IMG/VR virus record: IMGVR_UViG_3300037189_017920
Coordinates: 1-59,964 of that record
DNA length: 59,964 nt
DNA from: a virus
Reading direction: 5' to 3' (one strand)
A program made the translations under genes and the position numbers. The notes below the pieces were generated by a model, which saw only the letters and a program-made list of their open reading frames with translations, was not told the DNA's origin and made no database searches. Below, in pieces: positions 34,059-42,563 of this stretch. Numbering within the stretch: position 1 is the stretch's first letter; each line of letters opens with the position of its first letter.

Positions 34059-35177
34059 ATGTCTGATTATCCGTCGATTCGCCCCAGCCTTAATTTAAAT
34101 TTTGCGCGGACGAAGAAGCTTGACCCGCGTATTACGTTTCGGCGGTCGTCGACGGGTACGTATGTTGATTCGGATGGGTTGATTAAGACTGCGGGGATTA
34201 ATGTCCCGCGGTTTGACCACAACCCCACCACGGGCGAAAGCCTGGGGCTGTTGGTGGAGGAGGCGAGGACGAATGTAGTTACCTATAGCGTGATTGACGC
34301 TACCAATTGGACTACAACTGACGGAGCAACAATCACGGCCAACGCTGCGGTTGCACCCGATGGAACCCTTACAGCAGCATTAGTTACATTTCCAGGAGCT
34401 AATGTTCCCAGAATCAATAGATCTTTAACTGTTGGGGCGGGAACCGTTACTCAAACAGTATGGCTCAAGGCTGTCACTGGAACCGTGTCGATACGGGTCG
34501 GCAATCCAAGCGATTACGGTGCCAACCAAACGATAGGAACTACTTGGACTCGCGTATCCGCTTCCTACGCATCCGGTAGCAATTCGTTTGGCATTTATTG
34601 CTCTAGCCCTGTATCAGCAGCATCGTTCTATGCCTGGGGTGCCCAGATGGAACTTGGCTCCTTCCCCACCTCCTACATCCCCACGACCGCATCAACCGTA
34701 ACCCGCAGCTTGGATTTGGCGAGTATGACGGGGACGAACTTCAGCTCGTGGTATAACCAGAGCGAGGGAAGTTTATTAACAATCGCAGCATTTCCGGCAA
34801 GCGGCACCCGTGGTCTGGCTCAAATAGCCTCTAATAGTCCTTCTTCAAATGTAATTGGAAATATAGTCGTAAATAACGCCGATCCTCGATTGAGAGTAGT
34901 ATCAAATTCAATCCAACAAGCCGAGATACAATCAGGAGGTCCGTATCTTTCAAATTCTATATGCAAACTTGTTTCTAGATTTTCGTTAAATGATTTCGCT
35001 GTTTGTTTTAACGGCGGTAGTCTTACTTTTGATAAATCTGGGTCATTACCTATTGTTGATAGATTGGGTATTGGGCGTGATTTTGTATCTGGATTTTTGA
35101 ACGGCACCATTTCCCGCATCGCCTATTGGCCAAAACGCCTACCCGACGCGCAGCTCCAAGCCCTAACCCGGCGCTAA
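34059..35177 (+). CDS. tail spike/fibre, conserved ends and variable centre (copy 2)
   Basis: 372 residues. Opens MSDYPSIRPSLNLNFARTKK and shares SLGLLVEEARTN, GAQMELGSFPTSYIPTTAST, FSSWYNQSEGSL and YWPKRLPDAQL with the gene at 32424. The centres (from about residue 75 to 190, and again after the SSWYN block) differ. A pair of spikes with different tips could widen the range of receptors; not tested. Confidence 0.65.
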   Translation: MSDYPSIRPSLNLNFARTKKLDPRITFRRSSTGTYVDSDGLIKTAGINVPRFDHNPTTGESLGLLVEEARTNVVTYSVIDATNWTTTDGATITANAAVAPDGTLTAALVTFPGANVPRINRSLTVGAGTVTQTVWLKAVTGTVSIRVGNPSDYGANQTIGTTWTRVSASYASGSNSFGIYCSSPVSAASFYAWGAQMELGSFPTSYIPTTASTVTRSLDLASMTGTNFSSWYNQSEGSLLTIAAFPASGTRGLAQIASNSPSSNVIGNIVVNNADPRLRVVSNSIQQAEIQSGGPYLSNSICKLVSRFSLNDFAVCFNGGSLTFDKSGSLPIVDRLGIGRDFVSGFLNGTISRIAYWPKRLPDAQLQALTRR

Positions 35178-35218
35178 TTAAATGCCTAGATTTAAAATAA
35201 TGTATATGCCTGACTGAC

Positions 35219-35746
35219 ATGCCGGTCGGATTATTACGCGATAACAACTTATCTGATCTTCCGGATCGCCAGCAGGCGCTCCGAAATCTCGGGTTTTCGG
35301 ACACAGCCATCCGCAACCTAAATGGCGTGGCGTTTCCGGGCGGCGTTCGCGCTGTCGATATTCAACGAATCTCGAACTCCAGCGGCAATTACCAGGGGCA
35401 GCTGGACGGTTTCAATATCAATCTAAATAGTATAAATTTTTCTCAATACGTCTTACGCGCTGGCGATACGATCTCCGGCACCTGGACTAACTACGGCCGG
35501 ATTCAAGCACGAGCGTTTTACGCCAACGGCGTGGTCCGCACACCCTCTACCGACTCGGTGTTTAGCCACAACCGAGACGGGCAATTTGAGTTAACTACCG
35601 CGACGATTAATTACAACCGGGGCGTCAGCACAGTCAATATTGCCGATTTCGACAACGCAATTATGAGCGGTGTGTTAGTTCCTAATAAGATTATGCCTGT
35701 TCAAATTAATGGTGTATCTTACAACTTAGAGACGGTTGCGCTTTAA
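35219..35746 (+). CDS. fibre protein with LSDL/NLG attachment motif
   Basis: 175 residues from ATG at 35219. NNLSDLPDRQQALRNLGFSD is the third copy of the attachment motif in this window. The rest is beta-type (SGTWTNYGRIQARAFYANGV) and ends with NGVSYNLETVAL. Probably a short appendage protein. Confidence 0.6.
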   Translation: MPVGLLRDNNLSDLPDRQQALRNLGFSDTAIRNLNGVAFPGGVRAVDIQRISNSSGNYQGQLDGFNINLNSINFSQYVLRAGDTISGTWTNYGRIQARAFYANGVVRTPSTDSVFSHNRDGQFELTTATINYNRGVSTVNIADFDNAIMSGVLVPNKIMPVQINGVSYNLETVAL

Positions 35747-35772
35747 AATTAGATATATCGAACTGAGCAGCA

Positions 35773-36282
35773 GTGCCTAACCGTAATATCTTTTCTCGTA
35801 GCTACACCGGCTTTAACTCCGGCGGCACCGAGGTATTCGTAATTGACGGCGCAGGGGTATCAACCACTCTGCCTACAACTCGTACGTTTACAGCTGGCGA
35901 GCCTCTAATTCAAGGTGATTTTGTCTACGTCAGCGGCACTCAGGTTCTTAAAGCCTCTGCTTTGAGCGGCGTGGCCGCGACCCGTTACGGCGTAATTGGC
36001 GCCACGACTTCTGCGGCCTCGACAGGTAGCGGCGTTTCTGTCAGCACTGACGGAGTTGTGACCGTCAGTTCCGCCAACATTACCGCGGATGTGTCCTTAG
36101 TTCCTGGCCAGTATTACTATTTGTCGAAGTATTCCGGACAAATTACTCGGTATGCGACGGCGTCCGGAACTGTTACTTTATCTGGCACAAACCAGTATCA
36201 AGCTGCTGTAAATGTTGGTGTTGCCGTCAGCAACACGGAACTCGAACTTGAAATCCAACCGCCCATAGTTCTTTATTACTGA
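35773..36282 (+). CDS. appendage protein, beta-rich
   Basis: 169 residues from GTG at 35773 (MPNRNIFSRSYTGFNSGGTE). Contains FTAGEPLIQGDFVYVSGTQV and later FYYLS-type strands, resembling the N-terminal adaptor of the gene at 21906 (ETITPGNIVAV...). No motif beyond that. Confidence 0.5.
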   Translation: MPNRNIFSRSYTGFNSGGTEVFVIDGAGVSTTLPTTRTFTAGEPLIQGDFVYVSGTQVLKASALSGVAATRYGVIGATTSAASTGSGVSVSTDGVVTVSSANITADVSLVPGQYYYLSKYSGQITRYATASGTVTLSGTNQYQAAVNVGVAVSNTELELEIQPPIVLYY

Positions 36283-36313
36283 TTAGCTATGATGGTGAAA
36301 GGAGACTAAGATT

Positions 36314-36922
36314 ATGGCCGCTCGCAGACCGCTTGTTTTAATCAGTGGCGTTCTTACCGAGCTGCCCCCTGGCGACGGTGTGCTCGGCGGGGAAATTACT
36401 GCCGGTAGTGGCTTAGCCGGCGGCGGTTTACTTAATCCGACAGCACGTTTCGACGTCAACCTGGCTCCGAACCCCAGCGGTCTGATTTTTGTAAACGGCG
36501 CGCTCGGGATTGACGGCAAAGCCGAAGCTTCTGGCTTGGCGGCTCAGCAACTCGCAGCCGCTGCATACAATCTTGCACTGAGTGGACCGTATTCCCCTGA
36601 TCAGGGCGAAGTCAAGTTCCTCGATTCTCAGATCTCGTACGCCACTGTCGGCGAACAGCTTGATTCGTTCCCTAGCGGCACGTTCCGTAACTGCATCTAC
36701 ACCGTTCAAGTTGCGCGTGGTAACGAATCGCAAAGCTCTCAGCTTCACTTAGTACACAATAACTTAGCTGTTACTCTTTCTACTATTTCAAATCTTGTCA
36801 CCAGCGGCACTCTGGCTGCGTACAGCGGCGCGCTTGTCGGTGGCACAATCGAGCTGAATGCGTTCCCGACAACCGCCGACGCTACTCGCTTCCGGATTCT
36901 TCGTCAGGGGCAGGCTTACTAA
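36314..36922 (+). CDS. appendage/fibre protein
   Basis: 202 residues starting MAARRPLVLISGVLTELPPG, then GDGVLGGEITAGSGLAGGGL, with a sequence typical of bases of fibre proteins (DxVxGG...AGSGLxGGG). Preceded by AAAGGAGAC about ten bases before the ATG. Last of the plus-strand fibre run; its end overlaps the convergent glycosyltransferase by four bases. Confidence 0.55.
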   Translation: MAARRPLVLISGVLTELPPGDGVLGGEITAGSGLAGGGLLNPTARFDVNLAPNPSGLIFVNGALGIDGKAEASGLAAQQLAAAAYNLALSGPYSPDQGEVKFLDSQISYATVGEQLDSFPSGTFRNCIYTVQVARGNESQSSQLHLVHNNLAVTLSTISNLVTSGTLAAYSGALVGGTIELNAFPTTADATRFRILRQGQAY

Positions 36923-37803
36923 ACCGCTAGTTTCTGACACATTGCTGTGAACTCGTTGCGCCAACGAGTTTTCCAGTGCTCCCAAAATCCGTTACATAAT
37001 TTTTGAAGGGTTGGCCATTCGCCCTGCTTTTCGACCTGCTCGACAATTTCGAAGCACTCGGCCCACGTATTTCCGATGATGAACGGCAAGTCCGTTTCGC
37101 CCAGAAACACGGCGTGCCAATACGAAGGCTGAATGTTCATGCGTTCTGTTGACCGCAGTGCCACTGGTACGCAACCGGCTTCTAGCGCCTCGTACAGCCT
37201 GAACGAATCCATGCTGTCCTGCCCCGGCGGGCATAGTGCGTATCTGCTGTCTTGCAACATGTTTACGTAGTCTTGTGTATCTAAAGCGTCCGCGGCCCCA
37301 AATCCGCTACACGAGTGCGTTTTATTCGGACCCAGCTTGGCAAACGTATCGAGCATCTTTTGCCGTTCACCGTGCAGAGTTCCTGCGAACGACCAAATCA
37401 AGTCCCGCTCAACTCCTGTGTTTTTTAGATATTTCTGGAAGTCCCGCTTGTAGCCCAATCCAAATGTCTTGATTTTTGGGTGCGTGAATTGCAGCGGATT
37501 GAAGTAGTTACGTAGTAATCCAACACACGCTGGGTCGTGCAGCCACTCGCAGGGTTCGATAAGATTCTCGTCCGAAGTTAAAACAATTACATAACGCTTT
37601 GAGTTCTGTCGCAGTCGTTCCAGAATCGGCCTGTAGTTAACCGCGTGGTTAGCAATTAGAACTGTATTTTTATCTGTTCTAATTTTTGTCTGCTCGAATT
37701 CGATGTCGATGTAGTCCGACACATCTCCCAACAGGTACCTGAGCCAATCAACTTCCCAAAATGTTTCGTCTTTTGTCAACCATTGAACGTTTACCGGATT
37801 CAT
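36919..37803 (-). CDS. exostosin (GT47)-like glycosyltransferase
   Basis: About 294 residues from ATG at 37803 (TTG at 37833 is an alternative). SRYALCPPGQDSMDSFRLYE, then ALEAGCVPVAL is the exostosin/GT47 donor-site pattern (LCPxGxxxxSxRxxEAxxxGCxPV). WSFAGTLHGERQKML also fits. It would add a sugar to a virion protein, the phage receptor or another acceptor. Isolated on the minus strand beside fibre genes, so fibre glycosylation or receptor masking are attractive but unproven. Confidence 0.72.
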   Translation of the reverse strand: MNPVNVQWLTKDETFWEVDWLRYLLGDVSDYIDIEFEQTKIRTDKNTVLIANHAVNYRPILERLRQNSKRYVIVLTSDENLIEPCEWLHDPACVGLLRNYFNPLQFTHPKIKTFGLGYKRDFQKYLKNTGVERDLIWSFAGTLHGERQKMLDTFAKLGPNKTHSCSGFGAADALDTQDYVNMLQDSRYALCPPGQDSMDSFRLYEALEAGCVPVALRSTERMNIQPSYWHAVFLGETDLPFIIGNTWAECFEIVEQVEKQGEWPTLQKLCNGFWEHWKTRWRNEFTAMCQKLAV

Positions 37804-37883
37804 TTTGATTGTGGAAAGGTTGACCCAGTGCAAGCCGTCAGTAGTGTAGGCGTTAAAATTGGTTGTGGTTTGGAGTTCCTGAT

Positions 37884-38240
37884 GTGAGCGGTAAGCACTG
37901 TGTGCAGGAACTGTACCGAGCCAATTCGGCCAAGCTCAACGATGAGGCTTACCTGCGCACTGCCCTAGCAGCGGCCGCCGAGGCCTCAAACGCGACCCTG
38001 TTGGACATCCGCACTCACGCGTTCGAGCCCCAAGGCGTCACTGGTTTTGCGTTGCTTGCCGAAAGTCACATCAGTATCCACACGTGGCCCGAGCACGGCT
38101 ATGCCGCCGTGGATGTATTTACCTGCGGCGATACGACCGATCCCGAGCGCGCCTGTTCGTATCTTGCAGAAGCTCTAGAAGCTCGGAGTCAACACGTAAT
38201 TACTTTAGATCGATACCTTCCAGAATTATCTAAAACTTAA
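37884..38240 (+). CDS. speD: S-adenosylmethionine decarboxylase (prokaryotic SpeD)
   Basis: 118 residues from GTG at 37884, with GGAG eight bases upstream; a longer TTG start at 37863 would lack this spacing. GVTGFALLAESHISIHTWPE holds the self-cleavage site E60-S61, where Ser becomes the pyruvoyl group, and FTCG holds the conserved Cys81. It decarboxylates AdoMet to make the propylamine donor for spermidine. Common in cyanophages as an auxiliary metabolic gene. Length fits the family's short form. Confidence 0.92.
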   Translation: MSGKHCVQELYRANSAKLNDEAYLRTALAAAAEASNATLLDIRTHAFEPQGVTGFALLAESHISIHTWPEHGYAAVDVFTCGDTTDPERACSYLAEALEARSQHVITLDRYLPELSKT

Positions 38241-38290
38241 TCCCCTTGTACCGGTTTCCTTTTTAGACTGGGGCAGGTCGCACGTTACGT

Positions 38291-38680
38291 GTGAACGAAG
38301 GTGAACTTCTGTTCGAACTCAAGTGCCTTCAACGTAGCAAAGCGAGAAAACGATTTCGAAAAGATATCTTCGAGTTTTGGGAAGCCTGCGCTTACTGCGG
38401 GACTAAAAACCCCTCAACCTTGGACCACGTAATCGCCAAATCACGCGGAGGCTCCACAACCCGCAGCAATCTGGTTGCCTCGTGCGCTTGTTGCAATTTA
38501 AATAAATCTGATATGTCCTGGTTTTCCTGGTTTCGTGCTCAGGATTTCTGGTCCGAGGAACGCGAGCTTAAGATTCTCGCGTGGCTGCATCAGAACTCGA
38601 ATGAAGTGGAGTCGGCCCGGGTCTACACAACCCTGTGCGCGACTCCACTTTTCGACCCTTGTGAATCACTCAGCGCTTAG
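38291..38680 (+). CDS. HNH endonuclease
   Basis: 129 residues, GTG start. [20 protein letters not shown], then [20 protein letters not shown] is the HNH layout: CxxC zinc pair, catalytic DH, RGG, SN and CxxCN. The catalytic His and metal-site residues look intact. It may be a homing-type mobile nuclease or take part in packaging or replication; no terminase is adjacent. Its end overlaps a small convergent gene by 11 bases. Confidence 0.85.
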   Translation: MNEGELLFELKCLQRSKARKRFRKDIFEFWEACAYCGTKNPSTLDHVIAKSRGGSTTRSNLVASCACCNLNKSDMSWFSWFRAQDFWSEERELKILAWLHQNSNEVESARVYTTLCATPLFDPCESLSA

Positions 38681-38846
38681 CTAAACGAGTCACGATACCG
38701 GCCAACAGCTCTACAAGTTTGTAGTACTTATAGACTGCTTCGTTATCTTTCGGGGTGGGCGTTAAGTTAACGAAAAACAAAGCAATCACATGGACTGCGA
38801 ACAGAACTTGAATCAAGTTCTCAGCGTGGCCAATAATTTGTGCCAT
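38670..38846 (-). CDS. 58-residue single-membrane-segment protein, holin-like
   Basis: Starts ATG at 38846 ([20 protein letters not shown]), then [18 protein letters not shown]. One hydrophobic helix (about residues 11-27) is followed by NLTPTPKD and an amphipathic helix. AGAGG lies nine bases upstream. I associate the TPTPKD pattern after a membrane helix with small holin-like proteins near cyanophage lysis genes, but this is recall. Close to two more minus-strand helical genes and 1.1 kb from the endolysin. Confidence 0.6.
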   Translation of the reverse strand: MAQIIGHAENLIQVLFAVHVIALFFVNLTPTPKDNEAVYKYYKLVELLAGIVTRLAKR

Positions 38847-38872
38847 GGAAAGTGGCCTCTACTGCTTTTATC

Positions 38873-39187
38873 TTACTCTCGTTTAAATGTACTTTTTATT
38901 TCGATTGCGCCGCCGAGCAGTTTTTGAGCTTCTGAGCCGTTTGGTTCGTGCTCGACGATTATGAACTTTGGGGGTTGCTCAGCCTCCCACTGTTTTTGAA
39001 TTTTTTCTATATCTCGATCGACTGATTTTAAAGTCGACTCAACTTTCCACAACACCCAATCGTGTTTACAGTACGCCAGGATCAATTTCACCCATTTATT
39101 ACTTCTTAATTTTTTGTAATGTTCTTTTAAGGCCGTCAAAATTTCGTAAGTTAGAGCAAACCAAAGATTGTACTTAGATTTTTTCAT
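38873..39187 (-). CDS. small helical protein in the lysis-neighbourhood
   Basis: 104 residues starting MKKSKYNLWFALTYEILTAL. Basic, Trp- and Lys-rich amphipathic N-terminus, coiled C-terminal half (STLKSVDRDIEKIQKQWEAE). No strongly hydrophobic segment. Overlaps its upstream neighbour by 14 bases. Not recognised. Confidence 0.45.
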   Translation of the reverse strand: MKKSKYNLWFALTYEILTALKEHYKKLRSNKWVKLILAYCKHDWVLWKVESTLKSVDRDIEKIQKQWEAEQPPKFIIVEHEPNGSEAQKLLGGAIEIKSTFKRE

Positions 39188-39443
39188 TAGGTTTGCCCAT
39201 GATTAACCTGTCCAATTTGTCGTTGATGTTGCGCAGCCAAGTTCTTATATCGTCTAAATCTCCGTCTAAGTCTGCTTTTAGCACGTACTTCACTGGAAGT
39301 TCTTCCAGCTTGCCTTCAGCAGCTTCCAGGCGTCTCTTAATCGAATCAAACCGGGCGTTAGTGACCTGCTGCCGCTGTTGGTGCGACCACGTGAGAAGCC
39401 CCGCGCCCAAAGTTATTGCGGCTATGAAAGCTTCCAACCCCAC
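39174..39443 (-). CDS. membrane-anchored coiled-coil protein, holin- or spanin-like
   Basis: 89 residues. N-terminal membrane segment (FIAAITLGAGLLTWSHQQRQ) followed by a charged coiled coil (FDSIKRRLEAAEGKLEELPV, then WLRNINDKLDRLIM). The architecture resembles phage haemolysin/holin-type proteins. Together with the 58-residue protein and the endolysin at 39.97 kb it may form the lysis set, though they are on the opposite strand to the endolysin. Confidence 0.5.
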   Translation of the reverse strand: MGLEAFIAAITLGAGLLTWSHQQRQQVTNARFDSIKRRLEAAEGKLEELPVKYVLKADLDGDLDDIRTWLRNINDKLDRLIMGKPNEKI

Positions 39444-39533
39444 GACCGGTTTTTAACTATCTCAATTTTAGAGGACTGTTCGCCGTCTGATTGATCTTTA
39501 TCATTTAAAATAAACGCATAGAGGAACTCAGAA

Positions 39534-39971
39534 ATGAGCCAGTTCACTAAGAATTTAGAGCTTGATACCGTTTTGGCAAGCGGTACTGCGCTGTCTAACT
39601 GGCGCTCGGCTTCGACAAGTTTTGACCAGCGTCGCATCCTCGATGCCAGCGGCGTGGTTGTAAACACCGTAGCTGCTCGTACGTACATTGCCGACGGTAT
39701 TTACGGCATCTCTGACTACTATCCTTTAACGGTCAACGGTACCGGAATCTTACAAGTCGACATCCGCAACCAAAATAATTGTGGCGACGTTGTCGTTCTT
39801 AATTCGACGGGTGCTGAAGTTCTTGTCGCTTCGCCGTCTAAGTTGAGCGCACGCAAGACTGCTGTTACGCAGGCTCGAATTGCAGCTAGCGGCACGTATT
39901 ACACCTACGTTCAGTTAAAAGGTCGTTCCGGTACGGAGTATCGTATTGGTATTGATCTCCAAGTTCGGTGA
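39534..39971 (+). CDS. small beta-rich protein preceding endolysin
   Basis: 145 residues, ATG at 39534 (MSQFTKNLELDTVLASGTAL). It contains repeated beta strands (LTVNGTGILQVDIRN and TYYTYVQLKGRSGTEYR), typical of an appendage or cap protein. The end overlaps the endolysin start by four bases (GTGA), so the two are co-translated. Confidence 0.5.
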   Translation: MSQFTKNLELDTVLASGTALSNWRSASTSFDQRRILDASGVVVNTVAARTYIADGIYGISDYYPLTVNGTGILQVDIRNQNNCGDVVVLNSTGAEVLVASPSKLSARKTAVTQARIAASGTYYTYVQLKGRSGTEYRIGIDLQVR

Positions 39972-41206
39972 ACTTTTCAGACAACGGATTCTCCTTATTA
40001 AAGGAATTCGAAGGCTGTCGTTTAAAAGCGTATAAAGATGTAGGCGGTGTGTGGACCATTGGCTACGGCGCCACTGGTCCCGACGTTTACGAGGGGTTAG
40101 TCATTTCGCAAGAGCAAGCCGACACGTGGCTTCGCCAAGACGTTTCTTACTTTGCTAAATCTGTCAACGATTTCGTAACTGTAAAATTAAATCAAAATGA
40201 ATTTGATGCTTTAGTTTGTCTGTCGTACAATATCGGCTTAGGTGCGTTTAAATCGTCCACATTACTTAAACTGCTCAACGGTAACACTGATCGCAGCTTA
40301 GTCGCATCAGAGTTTTTAAAGTGGTGTAAAGTTGATGGGAAAGTTGTAGAAGGTCTAAAACGTCGGCGCGAGCGCGAAAAATCGCTATTCTTGACGAAGG
40401 CTCTTCATCCTCTCTTGGCCACCTCCATCCTTGCTCAAAAAGATACGTGGCTTAAGCGTGAGCCCAAGCAGGCCGCCGACTTGCCGGCCGAAAAAAAACT
40501 ATTCGTGCCCAAGGGATCTGCGCACGAGTGGGCATCTATAACGATGGTGCCAGGAGAGCCGCACTTCAAGATTTCACTTAAGGCCCAGCCAGACGCCACG
40601 TGGTGGTTTTGGCCAGCTGATTTCAAAATCATCAACGACGTTGCGCCAGTCGTCGAAGAGCCGTCTGCGACTCTGCCAAAACTTGTTCTTGACGTTCCGT
40701 ACTACAGCCAACGGGACAACTACACGAATCCTCTGTCCACGTGCTACTCCAGTGCATGCGCGATGCTCTTGAAGTACTTGCGTCCCGGTGCTATATCCTC
40801 CGATGACGAATACTTAAAGACTGTTTATAAGTACGGTGAGTCCGAAGAGGCGTCGGCGCAGCTTGCGGCATTGAAGCATTACGGTCTGCAGGCCGAATTC
40901 AGGCAAGACGGCTCGTGGTCAGACCTCGAAAGCCTCCTGGTTCAAGGAATTCCAATTCCCATCGGAATCCTTCATAAAGGACCAGTGTCAAATCCGACAG
41001 GTAACGGACATTGGATTACCGTCATCGGCCGCACTGCCGATAACAAGGGCTTGATTGTCAACGATCCGTTTGGCGACTTAGACCTCGTCAAAGGCACTTA
41101 TATCAGCACGAACGGCAAGTCTCTTACTTACTCCAAGAAGAACTTAGGACCGCGTTGGATGGTTCCCGTCAGCGGCAACGGTTGGTTTATTAAGGCCAAA
41201 AAATGA
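39968..41206 (+). CDS. two-domain endolysin: GH24 lysozyme plus C39-type peptidase
   Basis: 412 residues from GTG at 39968. The first ~145 residues are T4-type GH24 lysozyme: E15 (EFEGC), D24 and T30 keep the T4 catalytic spacing, with TIGYG following. A linker leads to a C39-like cysteine peptidase (about 240-405): C260 in STCYSSACAM, H349 in GHWITVIG, D367 in VNDPFG. One half would cut the glycan strands, the other peptide bonds, releasing progeny. The peptidase role is inferred. Confidence 0.85.
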   Translation: MNFSDNGFSLLKEFEGCRLKAYKDVGGVWTIGYGATGPDVYEGLVISQEQADTWLRQDVSYFAKSVNDFVTVKLNQNEFDALVCLSYNIGLGAFKSSTLLKLLNGNTDRSLVASEFLKWCKVDGKVVEGLKRRREREKSLFLTKALHPLLATSILAQKDTWLKREPKQAADLPAEKKLFVPKGSAHEWASITMVPGEPHFKISLKAQPDATWWFWPADFKIINDVAPVVEEPSATLPKLVLDVPYYSQRDNYTNPLSTCYSSACAMLLKYLRPGAISSDDEYLKTVYKYGESEEASAQLAALKHYGLQAEFRQDGSWSDLESLLVQGIPIPIGILHKGPVSNPTGNGHWITVIGRTADNKGLIVNDPFGDLDLVKGTYISTNGKSLTYSKKNLGPRWMVPVSGNGWFIKAKK

Positions 41207-41394
41207 CGCCTAGCGATTGGCTCAACGTGGCTCGGTGCGCTAACATTCGAGCCGATGCCAAAACATTTAACTGGGACGAGGACGACAGTCCCCTCGGTGA
41301 ATTAATTACGCGTGAAGCGGCACGAATGCTCGCTTACCGTAAGGCATTAATTGATGCTGTCATTGCGGACTTTGTATCCCACGGTTTCCCATGA
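41203..41394 (+). CDS. hypothetical small protein
   Basis: 63 residues, ATGA overlap with the endolysin. Acidic N-terminal part (DWLNVARCANIRADAKTFNW), then an Ala/Arg-rich helix. Not recognised. Confidence 0.5.
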   Translation: MTPSDWLNVARCANIRADAKTFNWDEDDSPLGELITREAARMLAYRKALIDAVIADFVSHGFP

Positions 41395-41654
41395 GCGAAA
41401 ACTCGTCTGATTGGCAACAAGTTCTTTTGACTTGGGACGTAAAAGCCGAACAAGAGAAAGCAGACTTTCTTGAAATTCTTTATAAATTTTGCGAGCCGAA
41501 AGACCACACTTACACTGGTCTCTACCAATCTTTTTGTGAAGCAGCGCCCCAAATCCTTAAACGGATTGTCTTGCAGAACTTCTCAACAGACTCAAGTTCT
41601 TCTAATGATACCGATTCGCGCCGCGATCCTCAACAGCCTATTTGCGACGTTTAG
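41391..41654 (+). CDS. hypothetical small protein
   Basis: 87 residues, ATGA overlap with the previous gene. Helical with conserved-looking Trp and Cys (TWDVKAEQEKADFLEILYKF), Ser-rich tail. Not recognised. Confidence 0.45.
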   Translation: MSENSSDWQQVLLTWDVKAEQEKADFLEILYKFCEPKDHTYTGLYQSFCEAAPQILKRIVLQNFSTDSSSSNDTDSRRDPQQPICDV

Positions 41655-41713
41655 GCGATTCACCGTGGCGATAAAAGAGGCGCTTCTAAAATACGTGTAG
41701 CTAGTTATCTGCC

Positions 41714-41935
41714 ATGAGTCGCGACTATAAAAAAGAGTACGAAGAGTACCACGCTAAGCCAGAGCAAATCAAGCGAAGGGCTTCCCGTAATAAGGCTAGG
41801 GCTTACATGATGAAGAATGGTCGCGCACACAAAGGCGACGGGAAAGAAGTCGATCACCGTAATCACAATCCCTTAGATAATTCCTCTGACAATATTAGAA
41901 TGAGGGACAAAAGGGCCAATCGGCGCGATCAGTAA
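41714..41935 (+). CDS. small basic HNH-like protein
   Basis: 73 residues, starting MSRDYKKEYEEYHAKPEQIK. EVDHRNHNPLDNSSDNIRMR resembles the DHxxxNPLDNRxxNLR core of HNH nucleases (VDHRNHNPLDN), without Cys ligands. Such small proteins occur in many phages. It may be a nuclease or a DNA-binding packaging factor. Overlaps the next start by one base (TAATG). Confidence 0.65.
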   Translation: MSRDYKKEYEEYHAKPEQIKRRASRNKARAYMMKNGRAHKGDGKEVDHRNHNPLDNSSDNIRMRDKRANRRDQ

Positions 41936-42432
41936 TGGCTATTGTTCCCGGTGTAGGCGGAACCGGCGCGCCTGAGGCGACTCCCCAACCTAAGTTTCTG
42001 CAGGGACGCCTCGGCTACAACCGCGAACCTGAGCTATCGGTCCGTCGGATCGCGTCGATCGACTCGATTACCCGCGTGGCCGCTCAGCTTGAGCACGATC
42101 GGGGCGTTTACCGCCGTCCCCCGGTTCAAACGGTCGAGTACGGAGAGGGCAATATTAAGAAGAGTCATTATGTGACTGGAGCCGGGGGCTACAACCAGCG
42201 CGCTATTGCCGCTCCGGACAGTGCTGACGACATGTCGCAAGAGCAATACATGCTGTCAGCAGCTCAGATGAAGCCCGATCAGCGTCTTCGACTTCAACAG
42301 GAGCTAGTTCTGAACGCAAAACAGAACTTTTTAAATACAAAAGTTCTGGCAACCGACTACCCCCAGCACAGTCACAATATGATCGACAATCTTATGTCGA
42401 TCGCCAAAGCTAAGAAGCAAGGTAACGCATGA
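41935..42432 (+). CDS. hypothetical protein
   Basis: 165 residues starting MAIVPGVGGTGAPEATPQPK. Glycine- and proline-rich start and a charged helical end (FLNTKVLATDYPQHSHNMID). Overlaps the next gene by four bases. Not recognised; composition fits a minor virion or regulatory protein. Confidence 0.5.
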   Translation: MAIVPGVGGTGAPEATPQPKFLQGRLGYNREPELSVRRIASIDSITRVAAQLEHDRGVYRRPPVQTVEYGEGNIKKSHYVTGAGGYNQRAIAAPDSADDMSQEQYMLSAAQMKPDQRLRLQQELVLNAKQNFLNTKVLATDYPQHSHNMIDNLMSIAKAKKQGNA

Positions 42433-42563
42433 TGTCTCACAACGATTTCCCTATTCGCATGGCCGGTCAGCGCCTGAATCTCGACGCCACTAAGCTTGCA
42501 GGGATTACGCCGAGTGAGGTCACCCGCCGACTTCGGTATCAGGAAGCCTTCCCACGCAGTTAA
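42429..42563 (+). CDS. 44-residue small protein
   Basis: ATG at 42429, overlapping the previous gene as ATGA. It reads MMSHNDFPIRMAGQRLNLDA, then TKLAGITPSEVTRRLRYQEA. A basic helix (EVTRRLRY) suggests nucleic-acid contact. Too short for a firm family call, but open and well linked. Confidence 0.5.
   Translation: MMSHNDFPIRMAGQRLNLDATKLAGITPSEVTRRLRYQEAFPRS

Noticed and set aside
32424-35177. Diversity-generating retroelement acting on the spike genes
   Set aside because: No reverse transcriptase or template repeat was seen in the window; differences between copies look like block recombination and not adenine-specific changes.
37863-37883. TTG at 37863 as start of speD
   Set aside because: GTG at 37884 has GGAG at the right distance and fits the family's N-terminal length better.
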